Below, one piece after another: positions 53,460 through 64,000 of a stretch of DNA of 64,000 bases. Positions within the stretch are counted from its first letter, which is position 1; each line of letters begins with the position of its first letter. The stretch is from Lotus japonicus (taxonomy: Eukaryota; Streptophyta; Magnoliopsida; Fabales; Fabaceae). Made by a program: the position numbers and the translations under genes. The notes below the pieces were generated by a model. It was given only the letters and a program-made list of their open reading frames with translations. It was not told the DNA's origin and did no database searches. The DNA is taken from NCBI RefSeq assembly GCF_012489685.1, contig NC_080042.1, forward strand, positions 49,466,066-49,530,065, read 5' to 3'.

Positions 53460-53862
53460 AATTATTCACTACCATGCTTTCCTCCCTCCGTAACAACACC
53501 AAGTTAGCAAGCACACAAGAACCAGAAGCCATTCTTATTTCATCCAGCTGTAGCATGATGAAATTTCCCTGAATTCCACACTTATGACACACCACTCTCC
53601 TCCATAATGCCTCATTTTCTCTACCAAACCACCAAAACCACTTTGAAAGCAATGCTTGGTTCTTCCATTCTAAGAAACCTAGACCCATTCCTCCAAATCT
53701 AACACCTTTGCAAAGAGCTTCCCAAGCCACCCAAGCTATTTTCCTAGTTCCAAATGCACCACCTCACAAGAACCAACGCAGCACCGCTTCCAACTTCCTA
53801 ACAACTCCTTTCAAGGCCTTGAACACCGCCATATAGTATAGCGGAATGGCGTTAGCCACCGC
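53460..53862 (-). pseudogene. LINE (non-LTR) reverse transcriptase C-terminal fragment
   Basis: On the minus strand: AIPLYYMAVFKALKGVV..., RKIAWVAWEALCKGVRFGGM, WKNQALLSKWFWWFGRENEA and LWRRVV. These are the conserved tail of plant L1-type LINE ORF2 after the RT palm. One stop interrupts the frame (at WFL-stop-GGAF). It is bounded by LTR F on one side and by LTR-like sequence on the other. This is the only non-LTR element recognised. Confidence 0.75.
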
Positions 53863-54344
53863 TGTAACACCCCGATTTCGGTGGCGTCACTTTAGTAACA
53901 AAAAAGAAAATTAAAGAGGAAAAACGTGAATATTTTTTTTCGAATTGTTTAACTGATAAAACTAAGAACTTAATGAAATAAAACTCAACGATAAAAGACA
54001 GTATAACTAATGTACAATATATAATTACAGCCCCCGCTGTAAGTAGCGAACCACGTCACGAGTATCCTCTAGTGACGGGAAGTAACGCCCGTAGGCAATA
54101 TGTACAAGCCAAAAAGAAAGGTCAAGTGTCCGCAACACAATCCCTCAAAATGAGAATAAGTCAGCCCAAACGGCCTAAACAAGACCTCCTAGTCCAACCA
54201 ACTCTCTGTGATTTCCGTAAAGAAACCACACAAAAAGCTATCGGTCAGGAAACTACCCTGTCCCCAAATGAAACATGACGGTCAGAGCTATGACTCTACT
54301 CCTACACTAATCCTGTCTAGAGGAGCTCACACCAGCACTCACAA

Positions 54345-54821
54345 CTACATGCTAGCATGATCATCGTCCGAATCGGAATCCAGAACGACTAAGTCAATGT
54401 ACACCATCTTCCCTTCTCTCACTACCGCGACACGCTCCTGTGCTGGTCTCACGGGTCTAGGGCCCGAGCCATGGTCATCAATGACAGCAACAGTGGGTGA
54501 GCTAGACTCCGCAGAAGTCCCTCCCATAGGCTCCTCCTCCGAGGGGTCCTCATCATCCGAATATGACGGTGGTGGTGGTGCTCCTACACCGGGTCCGCAG
54601 TGCACTCCGGGTGGCAGGTTGAAGCTGACAATGTATCTCCTCAGCACTCCTTCCGTCAAGTGTCCCAGACAGTCGACAGGGTCCTCCATAATCCTCCCCA
54701 AGTAAGTCGCTCGGTGGCCAGCGGGGTCGACCACCCATGAGCCGGGGTCATCCTGATCTAGCATCTCGAATCTAGTTCTCCCCGAAGGGTGAACCATCGT
54801 AAACTAGTCCGCCATGGACAT
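54345..54821 (-). pseudogene. LTR ORF in F (one early stop, otherwise full length)
   Basis: The conserved ATG is at 54821, directly after an acceptor-like TTGTCAG. Codon 6 is TAG where E has TGG, so translation could restart at the ATG at 54797 (150 residues). The core matches E closely (WVVDPAGHRATYLGRIMED, GVLRRYIVSF, PPGVHCGPG). It is followed by a Ser/Asp turn (SYSDDEDPSEEE) and a tail MVYIDLVVLDSDSDDDH. The tail is shorter than in E. Function unknown. Confidence 0.5.
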
Positions 54822-55499
54822 CTGACAATGGGCGTAGTCCACCAAAACACACACAGAAGACGCGAGGGTCAACTCCAAAGAATTATGTAAGTAATAACTC
54901 CAATAAGTAAAGTTAAGGGATAGTTACTTAGGCTTATAAGTTAGTGATAGCATCATAAATTTGGACATCTTCCAACGAATATAAAAGACAATAATAACAA
55001 TTAACATGCATCAAGTAAGATTAACAAGTATCAATCACACTCGGCAACTAAGTCAGTATGCATGTTGCATGAATGAGATGACGAGTAACAAGATGCATTC
55101 CTGAGGGATGGGCATCAACCGCGTGTCTCTTATACCAAACAAAAGGTAGTCAGATCAGCAGTGAACCCGAAGGTCTTCCATTTCTGTCTGCTACGAAGAA
55201 TCACCGCAGTGTTCTTATGTGGAAATCCGGGTCTTATGACCATTTTGGAATCCACCGAGGTCCGGTATCCGCGCCGTGTATTAACCCCAGAAATGTGTGC
55301 ATGAATGCAAAGTAATTAGCCAAACAACATCTCCGACCTCACTCGACACGTCGTCACGTGTTCTAGCTAACTTATTGTCTCTAAAAAGAATACCCTAAGG
55401 CAAAAGTCGATTCTGCGACAAAAGACAATTAATTATAAAAAATATTAACTCATGATGATTTCTCGAATCATCCGACTCATCTCCATCCGATGGTCAAAA

Positions 55500-55715
55500 C
55501 TGCTCAGCGAGCAAAGAGTATCAACATACTCAGAAACTACCTGTTTCCCGGCTTATCACTTAGATAGCCAAACAACAAAACTGCTCATCGAGCAAAAGAG
55601 TATCGACGTACTCGGAAACTATCCGTTTCCCGGCTTATCTCTCAGATAGCCAAACAACAAAACTGCTCATCGAGCAAAAGAGTATTAACACACTCGGAAA
55701 CTTATAGTTTCCCCA
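55500..55715 (-). repeat. 82-bp tandem repeat in LTR F
   Basis: Three units starting CTGCTCAKCGAGCAAA at 55500, 55581 and 55663. Each holds several small inverted repeats: GCTC/GAGC, GAGTA/TACTC, GGAAAC/GTTTCC and TATCT/AGATA. Confidence 0.82.
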
Positions 55716-56319
55716 AAACTTGGATTCGACGACACTTCTCATTTTCCAAAACTAATATTCGAATCCTAAGCTTTCATCCGAGATTGTTATCATTATTTAA
55801 AGATTCAGTGGTTGTTTAATGTCTAATGAATTTTCCTTGTAAAATAGTTTCCATTTAGTTTTATCGCAAATCTTATGAGTTCCAAAGATCCCATAATCCC
55901 AAATAATTCCCAGAGAATGTCTCGATCCACTAAAACAATAACAAGGCCCGAACCTTCGTTCGTCCCGTCAAACTCTCCCAAAATCTCATAATAAATTTGG
56001 TATAACATGCTCGTTATCCTCACTCTGAAGCACAACAGATATTTGTGTAATTGCATAGTCAAATTAGCACAATCCAACAGTCATGGCACATATATCAACA
56101 CATCCTAGATTAACCATGTAGCACTTGGCATATAGATCAAATATCACACATCCTAGATTAACCATTTAGCACATAGCATGTGAATCAATCTCAAAAACAA
56201 TCAAGAGATGAATAATCATCATTGTCAGCCGAAGCCTCAGAAAACATTTTCCTAGTCAAACACAAACAAGTGCATAAACAGTAAATCAAGTCGAATTTGT
56301 CGACACCTAAAGCATTAAC

Positions 56320-57532
56320 TGAAGGTATGAAAAACGGTAGAAAGGGGGGGGGGTTTGAATAACGTTTTCAGAACAAAACTTCCACCTTAAAGATTTTGAC
56401 AAATCTTTCGAGAACTTAAGTGCTAAAGATAAGAGATAGAAAAGCACACAAGGATTTTATCCTGGTTCACTTGATAAATCACTCAAGCTACTCCAGTCCA
56501 CCCGTTAAGGTGATTTCTTCCTTCTTAGAATGAAGGCAATCCACTAATCAGGTAAGAGTTACAACTGCACTTGAAACCTACAAGTGACTAACAATTACAC
56601 TGACTTAGCTCACACTAAGATTCACTCTCTTAGTCTTCTCTAGGATCCGATCAACCTTGATCTCCTAAAGGAACTAAACAAACTGTTTATCAAAGAATTG
56701 TTTACAAGAGATTTGCTTCTAAAAAGCTAATAGTAAACACAATGAATTTCAGATGAAAGAAAGCTTAGAATATTTTGAATATGTCTTGCGCGTATATGTG
56801 TTTCTTTCTAGCCGCTTCTTTCAATCTTCAGCCTCTATATATACTCCAAGGATTAGGGTTGAGCGTTGCATGGGAAATGCTACCGTTGGAGGGCAGTTCT
56901 GGAAAATCCAGCTTCTGCTGTGGCTGAGAATGTTAGGTAGGTCGTCAGGAAGGTATACTTGCTTTTGTACTTGGATAGCGACTTGACCTTTTAACCTAGG
57001 AGACTTCTGATCAAAGGAATACTTCATATTGGAACTTGTGAAGCCGGTTGATCAGAGTCAGAGGGAAAGCACAGATCCTCTGACCATTGTATCTTCTGAT
57101 TCTGAACTCAGACGGAAGAACATGGCCTTCAGAGTTTCTTGCCTCTGGACTTCAGAGTTTCCACTATTCAGCTTCTGCAACTTCAGAGTCTTCTACACCA
57201 TCAGAACATCTGAACCTTCAGTGTTTCTTGGTTATCAGAACTTCTGGATCTTCAGAGCTTTCAGTGACTGAGTCCTTATCAGAGTTTGTATAACTTCAGA
57301 ACTTCTGAAGCTTTTCCACTGTTCATACTGAACATGGTGAATGCGAAAGCGTTGCTTGGGTTACCCTTTATACACAGTGCTTCTGATTTGTGTGAGATTG
57401 AGTTGAGGTCAGAGCCTGTAAATAGCACACTCAGAAAAACACGTTAGAGTACCACAATTGTTCATATCAAAAGGTTAACTTGTAATCATCAAAACATAGA
57501 GTTGTACTACTAGATCAAAACTTGATCTTACA
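56320..57532 (-). repeat. 3' LTR of Sirevirus A'
   Basis: 1213 bp, TGAAGGTATG ... TGATCTTACA in plus orientation. The TATA box is at 56835-56844. The G homopolymer near the end is longer than in A and S1. Confidence 0.93.
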
Positions 57533-57990
57533 ATCTCCCCCTTTTTGATGATGACAAAACTAAGATTTTTGATGAACAATTCTTAAACATTAAACTGAAT
57601 TCACTCAGAGTTTAGAGATATAGAATAAGACTTATCCTGATGTGAATAGTTTATCTTGCTCATTCTGAATTCAAGTCACTGCTTGATTCTGAGCTTAGCT
57701 CCCCCTGAATCTAATACTTGATGAAAACGTTAGTAAAGTCTAGATTCTGAGCTAAAAAATATAAGAGTTCAGAGTGAAAAGCTTATGACATAGATGAAAA
57801 ACGAATAATCAGAGCGCATAAGTGATCAGAGTCATGGACAAGGTATCAGAGTCTTGGGTATCAGAGTCAACTTAGAATCACTTCAGAAGAAGTGAAATGT
57901 ATTCCTTGTATTTGCCCAGTGACACATCAAAAGCTTGGGGTGTGAAAAACTTAGCTTGAAGTACAAGGTACTCCCCCTTAGAAAACGATG
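57533..57990 (-). promoter_or_regulatory. multiplicate polypurine tracts of A'
   Basis: In minus orientation the purine runs are next to the LTR (57533-57548), near 57698-57706 and near 57971-57979. Relative to A, about 100 bases including one tract have been lost between roughly 57925 and 57935. Confidence 0.7.
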
Positions 57991-58140
57991 TAAGAATCAG
58001 AGGTAGGCGAAATAGATAAAGGAGTTAATGCAAGAGAAGTACGTTTACCACCGGTCAAGGGAGTAAATAGAAGGGTCAGTTACCAAGAACTCAACCTCGA
58101 GAAACTGTAAGAGCATTAACTTTCAGAGAGAAAGTGAAGC

Positions 58141-58150
58141 CTATATAAAG
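58141..58150 (+). promoter_or_regulatory. TATA box of the antisense ORF in A'
   Basis: CTATATAAAG, 50 bases before the ATG at 58200; counterpart of 6431-6440. Confidence 0.6.
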
Positions 58151-58199
58151 CGTTGGAGAGAAAGGTAAGCTTCACACCGTGAACAATTTGTAGGGAAAA

Positions 58200-58592
58200 A
58201 TGGCATCATACAACGTAGCACTAGAAGAGCTGAGGAAGAAGGCCTTTGAAGAGGACTTGTTCCTGAACATTAGGCATCCAGAGGGTACAACGACCATCGC
58301 GGAGCTAACACGGACACTGCTGGAAGAGGACCTGCGTCCAGAGTTGGAGAGAGACCTGAAGGAATTTCTTGCCTTCGTGGAGGAGGTGCAAGAACTCAGT
58401 CGGCTTGAACTCAAGCTGCTGGAAGAGAAAGAGAGTTTGGAAGAGAAGCTCAAGACTTCAGAAGAGATTCTGGAGAGGGATGAGCTAAAGATCAGGCTCA
58501 GCAACATCCAGCATGTACTGGAGCGTCTGGAGAAGGATAGGTCAGAGCAGCGCCAGGAGTGCAGAAGAATGAGGAGAGATCCTCCATTCTAG
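58200..58592 (+). CDS. antisense coiled-coil ORF of Sirevirus A'
   Basis: This is the same 130-codon ORF as at 5987-6379, again on the strand opposite to pol. The protein starts MASYNVALEELRKKAFEED and is Glu/Leu/Lys/Arg rich with coiled-coil character. Three residues differ from the A copy (E for R near residue 61, K for M near 88, R for K near 102). It is followed about 120 bases on by AATAAA signals (58712-58730) before the convergent envelope-like gene. No recognised family. Confidence 0.72.
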   Translation: MASYNVALEELRKKAFEEDLFLNIRHPEGTTTIAELTRTLLEEDLRPELERDLKEFLAFVEEVQELSRLELKLLEEKESLEEKLKTSEEILERDELKIRLSNIQHVLERLEKDRSEQRQECRRMRRDPPF

Positions 58593-58796
58593 ATTATATG
58601 ATGGAAAGAAATATGATGTAAACACAAAACAATTATGAATAAAACGAGTTTAGCAAACATATGTGACATAAGTATATAGTTATGCATATATAATCACAAA
58701 CGAACAAAAAGGAATAAATAAATAAAAAGAAACAGAGTTTAATAAGAAGATAAAACAAAGGTAACGAAAAAGAAGGAAAAAGAAGAGATCCTAAAA

Positions 58797-61655
58797 CTAA
58801 GGTTTGTCAGTGCGTCGCAGAAGTTCCATCATCATGTGCTTCATCTCAATCAGCATGGATTCATGAGTGTCAAGACGCTGTTCCATGATGTCGAGTCTGG
58901 ATGAGCTTGGCTGAGTAGAACCGGAAGGAACATTCTGAGCAGCTTGAGGATCTGGATTGGAAGCAGAAGCAGCAGGAGTAAACACAACTGGTGCAAGTGC
59001 TTGGCATCTAAGGGCTTCAGCCTCAGCTTCAAGTCGCTCTGCCTCTAGTCTGGCTTGTTTAGCTTGAGCTGCTGCCTGACGTGCAGCTTCTTCTGCTTGT
59101 TCTTTCTTTCTCTTGGCTTCTTCAATAGCTTCAAGAAGCTTATTTCTCTGTTCTAGTTCATGAAGAGCCACCCTTCTAGCAAACCTTTGCTTGGCAGCCT
59201 CAATCCTCTGACTTCCCTCTGCATGCAGGAGCTGCATCATAATTGGAAACTGAGCCACTAGCCAAGTGCTCAGATTGTTCCACTCATCAGCCACATTTTC
59301 AGCATTCTCACTGAGATCAGTCTGACCGTGCACATTGCGGAGCCTCAAGGAGGCTTCATGATAGAAGATATTGATGCACTCAGAGAGAGATATGGGTTGA
59401 AGGTGAGTATAGGGAATTATGGAGAGGTTGGGTGCAGGAGAGGCTGGGTGATTGCTGCTATGAGCTTCAGAGGCACCTTGTGGAGAACCAATGTTAATCA
59501 TGGGAGCATTGGGTTCAGAGGTTCCAAGGTGAGGGTCTGAAGTTTCAACCAGAGGGTGAGGTGATCTAACCGAGGATTGGTTAGACATTGATTGTTCGGG
59601 TTCAGGGTCTGGTTGAATGGGCTCTTGTTGGTCAGGGACAGGGTGAGCTTGTTGAACTAAGGGGTCTGCCTCTTGGATAGGATTGGCCAAGATAGGTTCA
59701 TCTGGGTCAACTAGACGTTCAGGTCTAGGGCCAGGATATCTCCTAGGGCTTGGACAGGTAAGGTAATACTCTTCCAAGGCAGACACCTTCTCTTTTCTAA
59801 CCTCCATGAATTTTCTAATTGATTCAGAGTTATTGGAGGGAGAAGAATCAACAACATTGATTGGGAAGGATACAGGTGTAAAGGCTGTTGAAGAGTCTGT
59901 ATCCGTGGTTCTGGCAGCAGGACGTGCTGATGCTCTGGGAGCAGAGTGATCAGACGTTCTGGGTTGTGGTTCTGTTTGGTTGGGCTCTGGTTGGTCATGG
60001 ATGATGGGTTCAGAAGATAATGGGTCGTACGGAATGGTAAGGAGAGAGGTTGGATCTTCTGACCTAGAGGTTGGGTTCTGAAGCAAATTCCAGAGAGGTG
60101 CTTCGGTAGGAGAAGGTTGAAAGAAGGAGGATCTTGGGGAATGTGGTGGAGTGGTGGTTTGTGCGGCTGGCTGGGATTCAGGAATAGGAGTGAGGGGATT
60201 TGAGGAGTGTTTGAGCATAGCAGAAATAGGGAGTGCATCAAATAAATTCAAATCATCATCAGAAGCAAGTGCAGGCTTACTTGAATGTGCTGATGATCTA
60301 GTCACTCTGGCAGGAGGTTCAGTCCTTCTGACTACTTCAGCAGCTGGTTCCACCCGAGTAGGCTTCACCACGATTCTGACCTTCTTCTGCTTCTTCTTAG
60401 GAGGACCATCCTCACTATCACTATCATCACCATCATCAGGCTTTCTCTTCGTCTTCTTGACCAGAGGGACATCAGATTCTTCAGAGGATTCTTCCAGAAC
60501 CATCTTCCTTTGAGCTTTCTTCTTGGGAGGAGAAGGAAACTCTAGAGCTGGCGGCAGTCTGCTGAAGAAATCATCAAGATCAATTTCGAAGCCTTGAGCC
60601 CTTAGGTCTTCGACATAGCACCGGATGGCTTCAGGATTGTCTGCCTGAGTCCACAGTGGGTAGTCATTCAGAGGCATCTGTCTGCTTCTGATCTCAGAGG
60701 ATATGTCGTCACGAGCAGGAGCAATCTTCTTCTGGACCAAACCCATCTTCTTCAGAGAGTTTGCAGTGAAGACATCACTGACAATTGTGCTCAGATCCTC
60801 TACACATCCAGCATTAACCAGATCTTGCACCAGGTTGCTTTCAATGAGAAAGTCTGAGAGCAGCCTCCCAAAAGGGATATATTTGATCGCAGACTTGATG
60901 GAGGCGGTGGTGCGAGACTTCCGGATGCATTCCTTCAAGTAGGAGAACAGGAAGTAGGGAAGGCAGATCTTCCTCTTGTCTTGAATGAAAAACAGCATCG
61001 CCTTCTGGTTGAAGTTGATGTAATCTGGGGAACTGCCCTTCGGTCTCTGATTGATGCAGTTGAGCAGGATCTTGTGCCAGATCCTGAGTTTGGGGTGAAG
61101 GTCCATCACCTTGTAACTTGTCTTGCCCGGTTTGAAAGTGGTGTACAGGGCCTGGTTGGTTTTGTCTTTGGTGCTGGGTTTCAGCTTCGACTCAGTGAAT
61201 TGGAATCGAAACCCATAAGCAGTGTCTGCACCTAGCAGATTCACGAATGACTTCTCCGTGATGATGATCTTCCTGCCAAGAATATGAGATACCACTTGAG
61301 TATCATCGCAGTCGTCGTGCTTCCAGAATTCCTTGACCAACTTCTCATACACCGGTCCTCGAAGTCGGTTGAAGTAGTTTCCCCAACCTTGAGCTTGGAC
61401 TTCAGGACGAAGATCAAACCCATTTGCAGCCAGGTTGTCGAGGTCGAATCTCCATTCTGCCAGGACTTGGAGTTCCTCAGGAGCAAATACGCAGTGAACG
61501 GCACAGCCCCGTTCTGCAATTGGAACAATCTGCTCTTGAGCTTGAACTTGTTCTTGTGCCGGGTTCTCAGAGCCCCTTTGACCCGTTGCCAAACCAACTA
61601 CCATGTGAGGGAACTGAGGTGCATCTGCAGTAGATCTTCTGGTTTGTCTCACCAT
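58797..61655 (-). CDS. Sirevirus envelope-like protein (A' copy)
   Basis: The ATG at 61655 (MVRQTRRSTADAP) gives 952 residues, the same length as in A. Substitutions are scattered (for example DDCDD for ADCDD, FLIESNLVQD for LFIESGLIQD), with no frameshift or stop. Domains are as in A: N-terminal plant-transposon/envelope-like domain, NLS-like basic cluster, Pro/Ser-rich middle, C-terminal coiled coil. Both copies being open over 2.8 kb argues for recent activity or selection. Upstream lies the same inverted AACGG block (61813-61854). Confidence 0.88.
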   Translation of the reverse strand: MVRQTRRSTADAPQFPHMVVGLATGQRGSENPAQEQVQAQEQIVPIAERGCAVHCVFAPEELQVLAEWRFDLDNLAANGFDLRPEVQAQGWGNYFNRLRGPVYEKLVKEFWKHDDCDDTQVVSHILGRKIIITEKSFVNLLGADTAYGFRFQFTESKLKPSTKDKTNQALYTTFKPGKTSYKVMDLHPKLRIWHKILLNCINQRPKGSSPDYINFNQKAMLFFIQDKRKICLPYFLFSYLKECIRKSRTTASIKSAIKYIPFGRLLSDFLIESNLVQDLVNAGCVEDLSTIVSDVFTANSLKKMGLVQKKIAPARDDISSEIRSRQMPLNDYPLWTQADNPEAIRCYVEDLRAQGFEIDLDDFFSRLPPALEFPSPPKKKAQRKMVLEESSEESDVPLVKKTKRKPDDGDDSDSEDGPPKKKQKKVRIVVKPTRVEPAAEVVRRTEPPARVTRSSAHSSKPALASDDDLNLFDALPISAMLKHSSNPLTPIPESQPAAQTTTPPHSPRSSFFQPSPTEAPLWNLLQNPTSRSEDPTSLLTIPYDPLSSEPIIHDQPEPNQTEPQPRTSDHSAPRASARPAARTTDTDSSTAFTPVSFPINVVDSSPSNNSESIRKFMEVRKEKVSALEEYYLTCPSPRRYPGPRPERLVDPDEPILANPIQEADPLVQQAHPVPDQQEPIQPDPEPEQSMSNQSSVRSPHPLVETSDPHLGTSEPNAPMINIGSPQGASEAHSSNHPASPAPNLSIIPYTHLQPISLSECINIFYHEASLRLRNVHGQTDLSENAENVADEWNNLSTWLVAQFPIMMQLLHAEGSQRIEAAKQRFARRVALHELEQRNKLLEAIEEAKRKKEQAEEAARQAAAQAKQARLEAERLEAEAEALRCQALAPVVFTPAASASNPDPQAAQNVPSGSTQPSSSRLDIMEQRLDTHESMLIEMKHMMMELLRRTDKP

Positions 61656-62098
61656 TTTGAAGAGGTTGAAGGTTTGAGGTAGAAGATGAAGTTTGAAGGA
61701 TGAAGAGAGATCGAGAGAGAAATCAAGAAAGAGGCTGTTTTGAAAAGCAGAGAGTGCGAGAGTGAAAACCGGAAGTGAACGAGAACGTGTGTGTATAGTG
61801 GGTTTTATCAAATAACCGTTGTTGATTCAAAAAGCACTTTAAGATCAACGGTTGAAAATTAAAGATAGATAGTAACAGTAAAATACACAATCACACACAG
61901 GAGATAAGCATATCTACAAGCAATCATAACAGACTGTCACACGGGCACAAGGAATTATGCATCAGAAATTCTGACACACGTGTTGTTGTCTCAGCTTCAG
62001 AGTCAGTACCAGTGGGCACACACACTCTGATTGAGTTACCTTCTGGACTAGACATCTTCTGATCAAGAAGTATCATAGTCAGAGGTTCTGATCCATCT
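61656..62098 (-). promoter_or_regulatory. pol to envelope-like spacer and candidate promoter in A'
   Basis: Counterpart of 2486-2928, with a CT-rich leader, an ATAAAACCCACTATACAC-like stretch and inverted AACGG motifs at 61813-61823 and 61842-61854. Confidence 0.5.
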
Positions 62099-64000
62099 TC
62101 ACTCTGGACAAAAGTCCATGTTTAGATTTTTCAGAATAAAATTAAATCTATCCTCTGCTAAGGGCTTTGTAAAGATATCTGCCCATTGATGGTCAGTATC
62201 AATAAACTTCAGAAGAAGTACGCCCTTCTGTACATAATCTCTAATAAAGTGATACTTTACCTCAATGTGCTTTGCCCTTGAATGCAAGATAGGATTCTTA
62301 CTCAATGAGATTGCAGCAGTGTTATCACAATAGATTGGGATATTGCTCTCAAGGATCTGATAATCCTCCAGCTGATGTTTCATCCAGAGCATCTGAGTGC
62401 TGCATATTGCTGCTGAGATATATTCTGCCTCTGCAGTTGATAGTGCAATGGTTGATTGCCTCTTGCTTGCCCATGAGACTAGATTGCTTCCCAGAAATTG
62501 ACAATTTCCAGAAGTACTTTTTCTCTCTGTTCTATCTCCAGCATAATCAGCATCACAATAACCTGAAAGCTTATACTCTGATGTTTTCTTATACATCAAG
62601 CCAAGGTTAGTGGTGCCTTTCAGATACCTTAGGATCCTCTTAACAGCAGTTAAGTGGGTTTCCCTTGGATCTGATTGGAAACGAGCACATAAGTGAACAC
62701 TAAATAATATGTCTGGCCTAGATGCAGTTAAGTATAGAAGTGAACCTATCATTCCACGATAGAGCTTCTGACATACTTTACCACTTTTATCTTCTTTCTC
62801 CAAAATGCATGTAGGATGCATTGGAGTCTTGGCCACTGTAGATTCCAGCATATTGAACTTCTTCAGAAGTTCTTTAGTGTACTTGCTCTGATGGATATAT
62901 GTTCCTTCTGGTGTTTGATCAACTTGTATTCCCAGAAAGTACTTTAATTCTCCCATCATACTCATCTCAAATTCAGCCTGCATCATCTCAGAAAATTCTT
63001 TGCATAAAGATTGATTAGCAGAACCAAATATAATATCATCAACATAAATTTGCACAATTAAGATATCATCTTTATAAGTCTTGCAAAAAAGAGTTGTATC
63101 TACTTTACCCCTTACAAACTCATTCTCCAGAAGGAATGAGCTAAGTCTCTCATACCATGCTCTGGGAGCTTGCTTCAGACCGTAGAGTGATTTCTTCAAT
63201 TTGAACACATGGTCTGGTTTCTTTTCATCTTCAAAACCTGGGGGTTGATGAACATAGACTTCCTCTGAGATATAACCATTTAGGAAGGCACTCTTTACGT
63301 CCATCTGATGTAGAACTATGTTGTGATTTACTGAGAAGGAGATCAACAGTCTGATTGCCTCCAGTCTTGCTACCGGAGCAAATGTTTCAGTGTAGTCTAT
63401 TCCTTCCTGCTGGCTGTAGCCTTGAGCAACTAGCCTTGCCTTGTTTCTGACTACATCTCCTTTCTCATTTAGCTTGTTTCTGAATACCCATTTCGTTCCA
63501 ATAACATGGACATTCTCAGGCTTCTTCACTAAGCTCCAAACATCGTTCTTGGAGAATTGATTTAATTCTTCTTCCATGGCCAGAATCCAATCCTTGTCCT
63601 GAAGAGCTTCATCTATGGACTTGGGTTCAATTAAGGACACCAATCCTTTCAGACTCAGCAAGGTCTCTTCAGAGGGTCTGAAGGCAGATCTGGTTCTGAC
63701 TGGTTCATCTTTGTTGCCCAGAATCAATTCCTTAGGGTGAGCTGCAGTGATTCTGCTCTTCTTCAGAGTTTGTGAGTTAGAGGGACCAGCTTCTTCCTCT
63801 GGTTCATCTTCCTCTGGCTCAACTTCCTCTGGAGCTTTGCCTTTGTCAGAAACATTAATGCTTAAATCTGCAAACTTTTCAACTAGCTTTGACTGGTCAG
63901 AGTCAAGCTTATCATCAAATCTAACATGAATAGATTCTTCAATAGTCTTAGCATCAGTATTATAAAATCTAAAACCTTTAGATCTATCAGAATAACCAAG
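62099..64000 (-). CDS. copia pol 3' part: linker, reverse transcriptase, RNase H (A', runs off window)
   Basis: The frame is open from the window edge (codon at 64000) to the stop at 62099, 633 residues. It contains the integrase C-terminal linker ([16 protein letters not shown]), RVT_2 with [14 protein letters not shown] and YVDDIIFGS, and RNase H with [15 protein letters not shown] and FTKPLAED. No stop or frameshift is seen. It differs from A by few substitutions (for example CKTYKDD context TTLFC for TTIFC). Whether integrase and protease are present lies outside the window. Confidence 0.9.
   Translation of the reverse strand, partial: LGYSDRSKGFRFYNTDAKTIEESIHVRFDDKLDSDQSKLVEKFADLSINVSDKGKAPEEVEPEEDEPEEEAGPSNSQTLKKSRITAAHPKELILGNKDEPVRTRSAFRPSEETLLSLKGLVSLIEPKSIDEALQDKDWILAMEEELNQFSKNDVWSLVKKPENVHVIGTKWVFRNKLNEKGDVVRNKARLVAQGYSQQEGIDYTETFAPVARLEAIRLLISFSVNHNIVLHQMDVKSAFLNGYISEEVYVHQPPGFEDEKKPDHVFKLKKSLYGLKQAPRAWYERLSSFLLENEFVRGKVDTTLFCKTYKDDILIVQIYVDDIIFGSANQSLCKEFSEMMQAEFEMSMMGELKYFLGIQVDQTPEGTYIHQSKYTKELLKKFNMLESTVAKTPMHPTCILEKEDKSGKVCQKLYRGMIGSLLYLTASRPDILFSVHLCARFQSDPRETHLTAVKRILRYLKGTTNLGLMYKKTSEYKLSGYCDADYAGDRTERKSTSGNCQFLGSNLVSWASKRQSTIALSTAEAEYISAAICSTQMLWMKHQLEDYQILESNIPIYCDNTAAISLSKNPILHSRAKHIEVKYHFIRDYVQKGVLLLKFIDTDHQWADIFTKPLAEDRFNFILKNLNMDFCPE

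Larger units (their letters stand above)
53863..56319 (-). mobile_element. LTR F, 3' part, cut by Sirevirus A'
   Basis: It begins TGTAACACCCCGATTTCGG and matches solo LTR G in reverse through the TGCCTACGGGC motif, LTR ORF, minisatellite and 5' blocks. At 56319 it is interrupted by the A' LTR; the rest must lie beyond the window. It inserted in the LINE fragment. Confidence 0.88.
56320..64000 (-). mobile_element. Sirevirus A' (second copy, opposite orientation)
   Basis: Mirror image of element A, starting at its 3' LTR and running to the window end inside pol. The envelope-like gene, antisense ORF and LTR are all present and nearly identical to A. Its pol is open to the window edge, so it may be more complete than A. 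It is inserted in LTR F. Confidence 0.95.

Noticed and set aside
387..64000. Window as one large inverted duplication (palindromic assembly)
   Set aside because: Only the Sirevirus copies mirror each other; their flanks differ and the copies carry distinct substitutions and indels.
1..64000. tRNA, rRNA or host protein-coding genes
   Set aside because: None recognised on either strand; all supported coding frames belong to transposable elements or LTR-internal ORFs.

Overview
This window is plant nuclear DNA, most likely legume pericentromeric or other repeat-rich heterochromatin. The legume assignment is an inference from the SIRE-like (Sirevirus) copia elements with an extra envelope-like gene. 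I see no host single-copy gene, tRNA, rRNA or CRISPR. Almost every base belongs to LTR retrotransposons inserted into one another, plus one LINE fragment. An unsized assembly gap of 100 N lies at 287-386.

Layout. (1) 1-286: polypurine tract and LTR start of a Sirevirus. (2) 387-8396: Sirevirus A (+), with a pol gutted by an internal deletion, an intact envelope-like ORF, an intact antisense coiled-coil ORF, multiple polypurine tracts and a 3' LTR. (3) 8397-24370: older Sirevirus B (-) with PBS and 5' LTR. It has been broken by three solo LTRs: D at 9426-11940, E at 13251-17147 and S1 at 19652-20844, each with a perfect 5-bp target duplication. A itself sits in B's envelope-like gene. (4) 24371-25933: degenerate envelope-like gene (I) of a further element, into which B inserted. 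(5) 25934-36604: LTR D' (+), split by the complete element C (27561-36113, TSD TTGTA), a recent, internally deleted Tekay/Del-type chromovirus with 2636-bp LTRs. (6) about 36605-46114: Ty3/gypsy element H of Tat type with gag and protease but no RT. Its gag is split by solo LTR E' (37328-41298, TSD GTCCT), and an antisense ORF lies at its 3' end. (7) 46115-53862: AT-rich LTR-like pieces, solo LTR G (48212-52133, TSD CAAAA) and a LINE reverse-transcriptase tail. (8) 53863-56319: LTR F (-), interrupted by Sirevirus A' (56320-64000, -), a second copy of A in opposite orientation.

The most interesting signals are two. First, the long TGTAA...TTACA LTRs (C, D, D', E, E', F, G) share an architecture: an array of hairpin-forming minisatellites, then an AT/TATA-rich stretch or a splice-acceptor-like CAG immediately before a conserved ATG, then a small ORF. 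That ORF is full length in E and F and has lost its core in most other copies. Second, Sirevirus A and A' carry what looks like a complete antisense transcription unit (TATA box, 130-codon ORF, AATAAA) convergent with the envelope-like gene. The envelope-like gene has its own conserved upstream block with inverted AACGG-type motifs, shared with the diverged element B.
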